NCBI GenBank assembly: GCA_002335145.1
Contig: DDBV01000027.1
Span: forward strand, 33,042 to 44,130
Reading direction: 5' to 3'
DNA: 11,089 nt
Origin: Patescibacteria group bacterium UBA2023
GTDB taxonomy: Bacteria; Patescibacteriota; Gracilibacteria; BD1-5; UBA2023
Shown here: positions 1 through 7,555 of the stretch, piece after piece
Numbering within the stretch: the stretch's first letter is position 1
How the letters are laid out: each line of letters opens with the position of its first letter
Made by a program: the position numbers and the translations under genes
Notes under the pieces: generated by a model
Told to the model about the DNA's origin: nothing
The model's input: the letters and a program-made list of their open reading frames with translations, nothing else
The model's database searches: none

Positions 1-16
1 TCTCGAAAAACCAAAA

Positions 17-310
17 CTATCCGAGACATCATCGCGCCTCGGAGTCATCGGGAAATATATCGTGACCCCCGATGTGTTCGATGCCATTGCCCGATCCGAG
101 CGCGGAAAAGATGGAGAACTGCGGCTCGCGGGGGCGTTCGCACTCATGACACAGGAGTCTGCGGTGCATGGTCTGCGAATAGAGTGAACGCGCTATGATA
201 CCGGCGACAAGCTCTGATTCTTGCGGGCAACGGTCGACTTCGCACTCGACCGTGGGGATCTCGGTGGAGAGTTTCGGCGATTCCTCCAGGAACGTCTCGG
301 TCGGGACTAG
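17..310 (-). CDS. Unknown small Cys-rich protein, start not identified
   Basis: The frame is open from about base 310 down to a TAG at 17-19 and reads through one UGA (29-31) as Gly. The protein-like stretch is about 97 residues. It has a Cx4C pair (ECEVDRC, about residues 23-28) and a CxxC pair (CHEC, about 54-57), a spacing that could bind zinc, though no known domain is recognised. The two other minus-strand frames here give Arg/Pro/Ser-rich strings that do not look coding. No ATG, GTG or TTG lies near the expected start; the first ATG is internal, at about residue 48. The frame becomes protein-like just where the upstream gene (307-1035) stops, one base out of frame with it. It may therefore be translationally coupled, start at a rare codon, or be the tail of the upstream gene after a -1 frameshift or a sequence error. 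Function is unknown. Confidence 0.45.
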
Positions 311-1035
311 GCGGCGGACAAGAATCGGGATGCTTCCCGTATCCGATCCGCGTCGAACCAGCCCGTCGCGATCATTCTCATTACCTCGAACGTTACCCGC
401 TTCATGGCCTGGGCGTACCCGTTCGGCAGCGCGAGGGCCGCGCGTCCGAATTCGGTGGCGGCGAAGATTTCCGGGCTCTCGCGACAGAGACGGATCATAT
501 CGAGCGATGGCTCGGCCATGATCGTCTTGAGGACTTGCTCGTTGACCCCCGGCAGTTCGTGCCGCATTCACGAGACGAAGGCGTTCCAAATATCCGCGTT
601 CGCTCAGCAAGCCTTTCTCGACAGCCCGAATTGGAATACCGCTTGTTCGAAGCTCGCCTTGCTTCGCGGGTCGTTCGGGTCGATCGCATTCATCTGGTTG
701 CGCCCCCGATCATAGGCGCGCTCGGCTTCTTCGTATGAGCCGCACCGCAAAAAACAGTCGGCCGTCCATGCCGGGATCATGCGTCCGAGCTCGGACATTC
801 CGGCCGCCCGGAGGGACTCGGCGGCTCTTCGCGCTTCGCTCTCGAACAAACGTGCCACCGCCGGAAATCGGGAGAGCATCTCCGGTATCGGGAAGGGCTT
901 GACGGTACGGTCTGGCAGAGCGTCCGAGAGGTGGTCACCGTTTCTTCGCATGGGTGGTATTTCGTGAGTCTTCTGCGGGTCGGCGTTTTTCGGCATCAGG
1001 GTAGGCGGAACGTCCCGATTGTCAATGGATTCCAT
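307..1035 (-). CDS. Hypothetical helical protein (weak TPR-like segment)
   Basis: This 242-residue frame starts at ATG 1035 and ends at TAG 307-309. Two in-frame UGA codons (604-606 and 568-570, residues 144 and 156) are read as Gly. Under the standard code the gene would be two fragments. Codons are strongly G/C-ending (gcc, ctc, atc, gag), as expected for a real gene in this DNA. The first 50 or so residues are Pro/Arg/Asp-rich and probably disordered; the rest looks helical. Residues 90-112 (ADCFLRCGSYEEAERAYDRG) resemble one tetratricopeptide-like helical hairpin. There is no signal peptide or membrane segment. The frame stays open upstream of 1035, but that stretch is His/Arg-rich and looks like antisense of the plus-strand gene at 1186-1989, so the ATG at 1035 is preferred. 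No family is recognised. Confidence 0.7.
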
Positions 1036-1125
1036 GAAGACCGGCGATAATTTTCTTCACCCTCGTATCCGATAGCTCCGATACCAGACCCTGTGCGGGC
1101 ATCGATCCGGCTCGAACTCATGGTA

Positions 1126-1152
1126 TTGACAATATTGGTGGTTGTGTATTAT
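1126..1152 (+). promoter_or_regulatory. Sigma70-like promoter for the plus-strand gene at 1186
   Basis: A perfect -35 TTGACA (1126-1131), a 15-base spacer and a -10 TATTAT (1147-1152) lie in a short AT-rich patch within otherwise GC-rich DNA. A transcript would start near 1159 and reach ATG 1186 after about 27 bases. The spacer is short compared with the usual 17. The same bases could instead encode a hydrophobic N-terminus if translation began at ATG 1120. Confidence 0.5.
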
Positions 1153-1185
1153 GCCCATATAGGAATACATAACCGTTCTTGCTCC

Positions 1186-1989
1186 ATGTTGTTCGCGAAT
1201 ATTCCCGACGATGTTCCTGAGAGACGGCCGGGGATTGGCCTCTCCCTGAAGGTGCCAAAGCTTCACGGTGTCCCCATTGGAGGACCGTTCATCGATATCG
1301 TGCACCGGATGGGGATCATCGATGACGGTCGCGGACCCGAATCGGTCGGGGCGGGCATTCGCTTGCGGATTAATACCCTCGTGGCGCTCGACGGGCTCTC
1401 GTTCCGGAGCCTCGACCTCTCGGACGTGCGGCAGCGTCTGACCGTACGGGGTCGGTGAAAGGTGAGCGTCAGTCCGGTCTCGAAGACCGCCGGAGCCATG
1501 GCGGTCGAGGCGGTAGACGGCGCGATGAAAGCACTCGGCACGTCCTTCATTTCGCCGGTCGCGAAGATCCTCCGCATGGTCGGACGGCTTGCGGAGGATG
1601 GGGCCCCGAACGATGCTCGGGTTCACCGGTCCCACCTGAAGCTCTCGGGAGCACCGATCGGCTCCATGACGACCACGACCATGAAATGGAACCGTCTCCC
1701 GTGTGTGCCGATGGGATTCGGCGATGATGCCGGCGTACCGGTCGGACTCCCGGCAGTCGTCCTGTCGTCGGACCTCGTCTTCGACCGTCCGAGTGTCGAT
1801 GATACGTCGCACTTCCGTCATAACATCCCGCTCTGGGGGCTGGGGCGCGATCACGGGCGCGATGTGGTCCTGCGTGCCTGGAGCCGCGTGGAGCAGCTCG
1901 TGCCGGGTGGGTGAAGCCACGAGATTGCCCGGCGGAGCGACCAGTGTCTGGCTCTCAGACGGATGGTCTACGACCGGGTCCGGGGATAA
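1186..1989 (+). CDS. Probable protein of unknown function, two UGA codons
   Basis: The frame runs 267 residues from ATG 1186 to TAA 1987-1989 if the UGA codons at 1456 and 1912 are Gly. The product is rich in Gly, Val, Leu, Asp and Arg, has no signal peptide, and matches no family I recognise. Three things favour this strand: about 73% G/C at third positions in a sampled stretch, a normal share of hydrophobic residues, and its framing by a TTGACA promoter and a terminator hairpin that overlaps the stop codon. The opposite strand is also open in exactly the same codon register, but that translation is very rich in His, Arg, Asp and Pro and poor in hydrophobic residues, so it looks like a shadow. 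An ATG at 1120 or GTG at 1093 would add a hydrophobic N-terminal stretch; the bases there look more like a promoter. Confidence 0.5.
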
Positions 1990-2016
1990 AAAATCCGCCG
2001 AAGCGGATTTTTTATC
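1985..2016. terminator. Bidirectional intrinsic terminator with UUCG loop
   Basis: A perfect 14-bp inverted repeat (1985-1998 with 2003-2016) flanks the loop CGAA, which on the minus strand is UUCG closed by C-G, a very stable tetraloop. Runs of A on one side and T on the other give a U-tract in both directions. It lies between the convergent genes 1186-1989 (whose TAA is inside the stem) and 2035-2757 and can end both transcripts. Confidence 0.88.
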
Positions 2017-2034
2017 GGGAATGAATGTTTCCCG

Positions 2035-2757
2035 TTACGCCTTGCGTCGGGAAGCGACAAGCAGGATGGCAGCTCCAGCCATGAGTGCGAGCATGAACAT
2101 GACCACCGATTCTGGACCAGTCTTCGGAGACGTGACCTTTTCCGGGGTAGGCTTCGGAGTGGGAACAGCCGGATTGGTAATCTTGGCCTTGTAGATAACA
2201 CACTCTTCATGTGTCTTGGTGTCGCTCTCGGTTCCCGAGTCGAGCAGTGTCGAGTAGGAAAGCGGGAATAGGAGGACTGCTACGGGGTCTCCATCCTTCA
2301 CATTCGTGGAGGAGAGCGTGTATCCGGCTCCGAGCTCGGACTCGTACATTGTTACTTGCTTTCCGGTAGCGAGCTCGAACTCTTTGTCTCCGACATTGGT
2401 AACAGAGTCGGTCCAGACAATATCGCTCGCAAACTTCCAGAACTTCTTTGGGTCCTCCGGGTTCGATGCGAACTGGGTTCCGGTATCGAGCGGATGAACG
2501 GATGGAAGGGACTGATTGTTTTGGTAGATGATTTGGGATCCCGAGAGGGTGTTCGTCCAGGTGTCGAAGTAGTCAGTTTTGGTTTCCCCTACGGCCCAGG
2601 TACCTCCATCGAAACACTGGTCACATGAGAACTGCGAGACGTATGCCGGGTCGCACGAGATCGATTCGTACTCTCCAATCTTGGCGGATGCGGACTCGGT
2701 CATGGCGGTCGCTGCGAAAACAGTCGCTGCGAAAGCCGAGATGATGGCGCGTTTCAT
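2035..2757 (-). CDS. Secreted surface protein with LPXTG-like C-terminal anchor
   Basis: This 240-residue protein has a classic signal peptide: MKR, a hydrophobic core, then cleavage after ASA at about residue 25. The mature part begins with a Cys-rich segment (Cys35, Cys45, Cys48), with a further Cys at 186. It continues as a Thr/Ser/Asp-rich, beta-looking domain that I do not recognise. A Pro/Thr/Lys linker (about 196-209) leads to SPKTGPE (210-216), a hydrophobic helix (217-234) and the basic tail RRK. This order of motif, membrane segment and positive tail is that of sortase-sorted wall proteins, but the motif is PKTGPE-like rather than canonical LPXTG, so sortase processing is inferred. 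No UGA codons are used. The gene is transcribed away from frr, from a strong promoter at 2797-2825, and ends at a shared terminator. Confidence 0.82.
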   Translation of the reverse strand: MKRAIISAFAATVFAATAMTESASAKIGEYESISCDPAYVSQFSCDQCFDGGTWAVGETKTDYFDTWTNTLSGSQIIYQNNQSLPSVHPLDTGTQFASNPEDPKKFWKFASDIVWTDSVTNVGDKEFELATGKQVTMYESELGAGYTLSSTNVKDGDPVAVLLFPLSYSTLLDSGTESDTKTHEECVIYKAKITNPAVPTPKPTPEKVTSPKTGPESVVMFMLALMAGAAILLVASRRKA

Positions 2758-2796
2758 GGCGGATTATTAAGAACGGATAAAACGATGCACGCGGGC

Positions 2797-2825
2797 ATTG
2801 TATGGATTCAGAATGGCTTTGTCAA
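2797..2825 (-). promoter_or_regulatory. Promoter of the surface-protein gene
   Basis: On the minus strand a perfect TTGACA (2825-2820) and TACAAT (2802-2797) are separated by 17 bases. Transcription should start near 2790, giving a leader of about 33 bases to ATG 2757. The leader has no Shine-Dalgarno sequence. It is one of the best promoter matches in the window, consistent with a well-expressed surface protein. Confidence 0.75.
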
Positions 2826-2830
2826 AACTC

Positions 2831-2858
2831 TTTGCGCTTGCGAAAAATCCGATATACT
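2831..2858 (+). promoter_or_regulatory. Promoter of frr
   Basis: The -10 TATACT (2853-2858) lies 15-16 bases after a weak -35 (TTTGCG/TTGCGC, 2831-2837). The start would be near 2865, about 25 bases before ATG 2890. It is back to back with the promoter of the surface-protein gene, only a few bases apart. The leader is pyrimidine-rich with no Shine-Dalgarno sequence. Confidence 0.55.
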
Positions 2859-2889
2859 CTTTGACACATTTTCTCACGCATTTTCCGCC

Positions 2890-3435
2890 ATGCTCTCCTC
2901 TCTCGATTCCGACCTCAAGAAGGTCATCGATCACCTCCATAATGAGTTTGCAAAGCTCCAGGTTGGTCGTGCCAATCCCGCGCTCGTGGAGGACGTGCGC
3001 GTACATGCGTATGGATCCGTCCAGACACTCAAGAGCGTGGCGAGCGTGAGCTTGCTCGATGCTCAGACGATCGTCATATCTCCATGGGATCGTGCACTTC
3101 TGCGCGATATATCCGCAGGTATCACGGCATCGGGATTGGGGCTCAATCCCCAGGACAACGGGGAGTCCATCACCATCCGCGTACCGCAGCTCACCGAGGA
3201 GCGCCGGCGCGACCTCGTGAAGGTCGCGGGCAAGCTCGCCGAGGAGGCGAAGGTTGGTATTCGCAATGTCCGGCAGGACATCCTGAAGACCGTGAAGGCG
3301 GCCGAAACGAACAAGGAGATCAGCGAGGATATTCGCAAGCAGCACGAGACGACGGTCCAAAAGAAGGTCGATGATGCGGTAAAGCAGATCGACGAGATGA
3401 CCAAGCACAAAGAGGCGGAGATCATGAAGGTGTAG
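2890..3435 (+). CDS. frr: Ribosome recycling factor
   Basis: The product acts with EF-G to split the post-termination ribosome and release tRNA and mRNA. It has 181 residues (the usual length is about 185) and matches the family throughout. Visible motifs are LQVGRANPALVEDVRV near the N-terminus, ISPWDRALLRDI, GLGLNPQDNGESITIRVPQL, LTEERRRDLVKV, and RNVRQD (Arg125 and Arg128, equivalent to conserved arginines of helix III), ending in a long Lys/Glu-rich helix. ATG 2890 is chosen because it begins right at the conserved helix; upstream in-frame codons overlap the promoter. It has no UGA codons. It is the first gene of the plus-strand cluster; the usual neighbours tsf and pyrH are absent. The next gene starts 38 bases after the TAG. 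Confidence 0.97.
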   Translation: MLSSLDSDLKKVIDHLHNEFAKLQVGRANPALVEDVRVHAYGSVQTLKSVASVSLLDAQTIVISPWDRALLRDISAGITASGLGLNPQDNGESITIRVPQLTEERRRDLVKVAGKLAEEAKVGIRNVRQDILKTVKAAETNKEISEDIRKQHETTVQKKVDDAVKQIDEMTKHKEAEIMKV

Positions 3436-3473
3436 TTTTGTTGGTGTGTCAGAGAATTTGATTCGCTTCGCTC

Positions 3474-4334
3474 ATGCTGCCCGTACAACAATATTCTCAT
3501 ATCGACAGGCGTGTCTCGCTCATGGTGTTTTGTGATTCACAGAAACGGATTCTCCTCCAGGATCATCGGGGCGTAAGCAAAGCATGAGAAGAATGGGGGT
3601 TTTTCGGCGGAGGAATCGAAGTGGGTGAATCTCCCGAAGAGGCGGTTGTTCGCGAGATTCGGGAAGAGCTTTCGTTTGGCGTTGAGCACTTTTCTTTCAT
3701 TGGATCGTCTGTTGGCGTACTTCCGGATGGTCGCACAATCGAGCGCAACGTATTCATGGCACCACTTCCTGCGGATTGGCCTACGCATTTCGTGCAGTGC
3801 GAGGGGCGGGGCATGGAATGTTTTTCCCTTGCGTGAGCATACGAATTGCGCATGGTGTCCGGTGATGAAGCCGTACTCGATATGGTCGAGCGATTTTTCA
3901 ATCAACACCCATTCATCTTCGTGAGCTGCAGTCTCACCCACGCGCCCATGGAGTTCGTGCAGGATATGCTCGCATTCCAGCAGGCTCTCGGCGATATCTG
4001 CGAAACCAACTCGTGGTCGGTCGACGCTACGAAACGTCCCGACGAGAACGAATCCGAAGAACTCTGTCGTTCCATTTTTTCGCACGATAGCGGCGGAGTG
4101 CGCCGTGCGGACGCGGTCATAGCCGAGCTTTCGTATCCGTCCACCGGCTCGGGTATCGAGCTTGGTATCGCCTCCGAGAGAGGTATTCCCATACTCCTCG
4201 TCGCACCTGTTGGCAAACGGGTTTCCCCCTTCGTTCGCGGCATGCCGAACGCTCTCTACCGAGAATATACCCACCCGAATGAACTCATCGACCTCGTCCG
4301 AACCGATCTCATCCCCCGCATCCGTCGTCCGTAA
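3474..4334 (+). CDS. Nudix hydrolase fused to nucleoside deoxyribosyltransferase-like domain
   Basis: Read with UGA = Gly at 3585 and 3834, one 286-residue protein emerges. Residues about 15-140 are a Nudix domain with the box GGIEVGESPEEAVVREIREEL (G46, E52, R60, E61, E64, E65), which binds metal and hydrolyses nucleoside diphosphate-linked substrates. The usual Gly after the EE pair is Ser. Residues about 146-286 resemble the nucleoside 2-deoxyribosyltransferase/DNPH1 superfamily: IFVSCS start, ADAVIAELS (Asp213), PSTGSGIELG with the likely nucleophile Glu229, and VSPFVRGMP. DNPH1-type enzymes cleave deoxynucleoside monophosphates. The second UGA falls inside the last part of the Nudix domain, so the two parts cannot be separate genes unless there is an internal start at ATG 3852. 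A joint role in clearing damaged or unwanted nucleotides is inferred. ATG 3522 is an alternative start but would cut the first beta strand. Confidence 0.85.
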
Positions 4335-7300
4335 GATCGCTGGAATCCTCCCAACCCCGTCCGCTAATACCATCCATACAGAGTCTGGCGGATGGTTTTC
4401 ACGCGCGCTCCTACTCGCGAATGCCATCGAATCCGAGGTGGATCATCGGCGGATACTCTGTTTTTTCGTCACCGATGAGGACCGTGTGAGATTCGCCCGA
4501 ATGTTCGAACTTCATACTGGTCGTGCGGTACGGATGGTCGACTCGGCACAGGCACTCGTTGGGGCGATGATCGCCGATCGCGGTCTGTTCGCGCTCACGT
4601 ACTCCATGCTTCTCGCGCATATGCCGTCGAGTCGGACTGTGTCCACGATGTCGCTCACGATGAAACGAGGAGATCATATCCGACCAGCCGATGTCATCGA
4701 GAAGCTCCTCTCCCTCGGGTATAAGCATGATCCTGATACGATCGAGGGGACGTACCGTCTCGATGGGGATACACTGCATATTCGCGCGCCCAAGAGTGAT
4801 GATATTGTAAGCATTTCATACTTTGGCGATGAGGTAGATGATATCCAGTTGCGACATGCGATCGTGCCCGATTCCTTCGAGGCGGTGCAGTCGATTTCGT
4901 TTCCTGCTACTACTACCACTGACACGACCGATCTTGTCTTTCAGGATTCATTCGATGCCGATACATGGCGGACATGATTCGGTGATTCGATCGGTGTCTT
5001 TTTCGATCCAGAGTTCGCATCCGACTTCCCGACTGCGCGCGGGTGTTTTGATCGATGGTACGCGTTCGCTGTGGCGTATGCGAGTGAATCAGTGATACCA
5101 CTCGGTATCGGGTCGTGCACCATTGACTCGCTTTCGACATTCTCGGATCGGATACGGTGAGGCACATCCGTGGTATGCCTCGTGCGGCAGCAAAAGAGTG
5201 TGGAGCGGTTCCTCGAGTATTCCGGTCTCTCGGGCCTCGCAGAGGTCTCGGGTGTGCGAATTACAGGGATCGAGAGCTTCGAGTACGGTGAGACAGTCGT
5301 CATTGCCGATGATGTGGCAGGAGAAATATTCTTCCGTCCAGCATTCCGACCTCGCCGAGCGCGCGATCTGGGACTTTTGCTCTCTATTGCAGCGGGAGAC
5401 TACGTGGTGCATGTCGATCACGGAATCGGCCAGTACGAGGGCAAGAGTGTGAAGATTGTCGGGGGCGTGGAGCGGGAATATTTGCATATCGGCTACGCCG
5501 GATGAGACCGCCTCTCTGTGCCGATCGAAGAAGCATCGAGACTCACGAAGTATGTGGGCGCATCCGAGCCGACTGTGAGCTCGCTCTCCGGCGAATGATG
5601 GAAGAAAAAGCTCAAATCCGCCGAGGAAGACGCCGAAGAAGTCGCGAAGGAAATTCTCGAAAATCATGCCCGACGGAGCCTGCGAAAGGGCTTCGCATTC
5701 TCGGAATTTCTCGAGAAAGAGTCTGAGTTCCGCAGTGCATTCCGAGCACCGCATACGGACGATCAGGCTCGCGCCATCACGGAGGTGCTCGCTGATATGG
5801 CCAAGGAATCACCTATGGATCGGCTCGTTACGGGCGATGTTGGATTCGGCAAGACGGAGGTAGCTATGAACGCAGTGTATCGCGCGTTTCTCTCCGGCAA
5901 GCAGTCGATATTCCTCTCACCACTTGTCGTACTCGCCTACGACCACTACGAGACCGCAGCCGAGCGCCTCGGTGCATTCGGTATGCGGGTGGCGGTCCTC
6001 ACGCGTCTCACGCCCCCAGCAGAGGCTCGGCGCACGATCGAGTGAATCCGCTCGGGTCGGATTGATCTCGTCATCGGGACGCATCGACTCCTCTCGGATG
6101 ATCTTACCTACGCTAATTTGTGACTGCTCGTCATCGACGAAGAACATCGGTTTGGCGTGATGGACAAAGAAAAAATCCACGCGCTCAAAGGTAATCTCGA
6201 CGTGCTATCGCTATCAGCCACGCCCATTCCTCGTAGCCTCAATATGGCCCTCGCAGGCCTGACGAGTTTCTCGATTCTCTCCACGCCACCACGCGCCAAG
6301 AAGCCGATTCGCACACTCATCGCGCCAGAGTGATCGAGCATCCTCGCTGAGGCGGTCGCGGGCGAGATCGAGCGGGGAGGGCAGGTGCTCGTGGTCACAC
6401 CACGAATCGAGTCGATCCCGTTCATTCGCGAGGAGCTCGCTGCGGTCGCTCCCGATCTGCGGGTGATCGAGGCGCACGGCAAGCTCTCTGGGACCGAACT
6501 CGAAGATCGCATCATGGACTTCAAGCAGCGCAAGTACGATTGCCTGCTCGCCACGACCGTCATAGAAAACGGGGTAAATTTCCTCTCGGCCAATACGGTC
6601 ATGATTTACCGATCCGATAAATTCGGACTCTCGCAGTTGCATCAGCTTCGTGGGCGAGTCGGTCGGGCCGATGTGGAGGGGCGATGCTACCTGCTCTACC
6701 AGCGCGACGGGATATCTCCCGATGCGAAGGAGCGCATTTCCACGCTCGTTGCCAATAGCCACCTCGGAGCAGGGTTCGAGATTGCTATGCGTGATCTCGA
6801 GATTCGCGGGGCGGGTGATATTCTGGGTGTGCGTCAGTCCGGTAAGACGCATGATGTGGGAATCTCGCTCTATCTGGAGCTACTCGAAGCGAAGATCAAT
6901 GAACTCAAGGCCGAACCTGGTACTGCCGCCGCCCCACCGCTTCCCTCTATCGATCTCAATATTCCCGCCTATGTGCCGGATGAATTCTTCGCCTCCGACC
7001 GGGAGAAGCTCGCGTTCTTCCGAAATATCGAGAGCCTCGAGACTGAAGAAGATCTCACCGGTGCACGAGAGCATATCGGACGATCGCATGATGTGCTACC
7101 AGATACGGTAGAGAACCTCTTTCGTGTCCTCGAGTTACGTATCTGGTTGCGGTCTATTGGCGTATCTCGTCTCGCCCGCGCGGCAGAATCATATGTGGCA
7201 GAGTGGCATCCGGATCATGCGAGTGTGGAGCGGCTCCGCGAATTCCTCGAACACGACATCGATGGTCGTGCGGTGGTGGTATCCGGCACAAAGATCCGGT

Positions 7301-7362
7301 TTCCGGCGAGGAATTTCAAGGGCGATCTCGATTTTGTGCGGTACATCATGGTGGGAAAATAG
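4279..7362 (+). CDS. mfd: Transcription-repair coupling factor Mfd
   Basis: Mfd is a DNA translocase that pushes stalled RNA polymerase off DNA and recruits UvrA to the lesion. This 1,027-residue version contains seven UGA codons (4975, 5158, 5503, 5596, 6043, 6121, 6331) read as Gly. Domain order: a UvrB-like N-terminal part (to about 200; GDHIRP and YFGDEVDDIQ are typical), the RNA polymerase-interacting domain from about 375 (YVVHVDHGIGQYEG), and the RecG-like motor with Walker A GDVGFGKT (519-526), DEEH (620-623), SATPIPR (646), HQLRGRVGRA (788) and DLEIRGAGDILG (839). The C-terminal UvrA-binding-inhibitory domain follows from about 895. It is roughly 120 residues shorter than the E. coli protein, mostly in the N-terminal part. 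ATG 4279 overlaps the previous gene by 56 bases; it is the only usable start before the domain begins, but its first 20 residues are low-complexity. Confidence 0.95.
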
Positions 7363-7410
7363 GCCATCCCGACTGTACGAACGGAGCACACATCATATCA
7401 ATTGCTTGGC

Positions 7411-7448
7411 ACTCACGATCGGAGGGACCACGGCGGTCGTGAGTTTTC
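7411..7448 (+). terminator. Intrinsic terminator after mfd
   Basis: An 11-bp stem (7411-7421 with 7434-7444, one G-U pair) with a 12-base loop is followed by TTTTC. It begins 48 bases after the mfd stop and closes the frr-Nudix-mfd transcription unit, separating it from holA. Confidence 0.75.
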
Positions 7449-7497
7449 TGAAGCTGCTCACAAAAAAGAAGTCGCCGGAGTGCTTTGGGGATCCATC

Positions 7498-7549
7498 TTG
7501 TTGTCTTGCGACTCTTCCGATATGGCGTTTCAGGGATTTCGGGTATCAT
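7498..7549 (+). promoter_or_regulatory. Possible holA promoter region
   Basis: After the terminator, a promoter for holA is expected in 7450-7555. Two weak options are visible. One is TTGTTG (7498-7503), 17 bases, TATGGC (7521-7526). The other is a -10 TATCAT (7544-7549) without a clear -35, whose context GGGTATCATACCGCC closely matches the FKBP promoter's GGGCTATAATACCGCC. If the second is used, the transcript would start at or next to ATG 7556 and be leaderless. Confidence 0.3.
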
Positions 7550-7555
7550 ACCGCC

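Noticed and set aside
1..26. Inverted repeat TCTCG/CGAGA around a T-rich loop after the first gene's stop
   Set aside because: The stem is only 5 bp, at the window edge, and the T-run is in the loop rather than after the stem.
1057..1920. 287-residue open frame on the minus strand
   Set aside because: It mirrors the plus-strand gene codon for codon, is unusually rich in His, Arg, Asp and Pro, and is poor in hydrophobic residues. It is treated as an antisense shadow, though not fully excluded.
2785..2889. Extended N-terminus for frr
   Set aside because: It covers both divergent promoters, and ribosome recycling factor begins at the helix starting at ATG 2890.
2767..3408. 213-residue open frame antisense to frr
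   Set aside because: It lies opposite a certain gene and has no family features of its own.
3846..4334. Deoxyribosyltransferase-like domain as a separate gene
   Set aside because: It is in the same frame as the Nudix domain and separated only by a UGA that is Gly in this code; the presumed start lies inside the Nudix domain's last helix.
3537..4427. 296-residue minus-strand open frame
   Set aside because: It is antisense to the Nudix/deoxyribosyltransferase gene, which has clear motifs; its composition is that of a shadow frame.
4975..6333. mfd as a broken pseudogene with seven nonsense mutations
   Set aside because: All interruptions are UGA, none is TAA or TAG, there are no frameshifts, and all helicase motifs are intact; recoding explains this fully.
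7124..7555. Extended N-terminus for holA
   Set aside because: The extra codons overlap mfd and a terminator, and the family N-terminus begins at ATG 7556.
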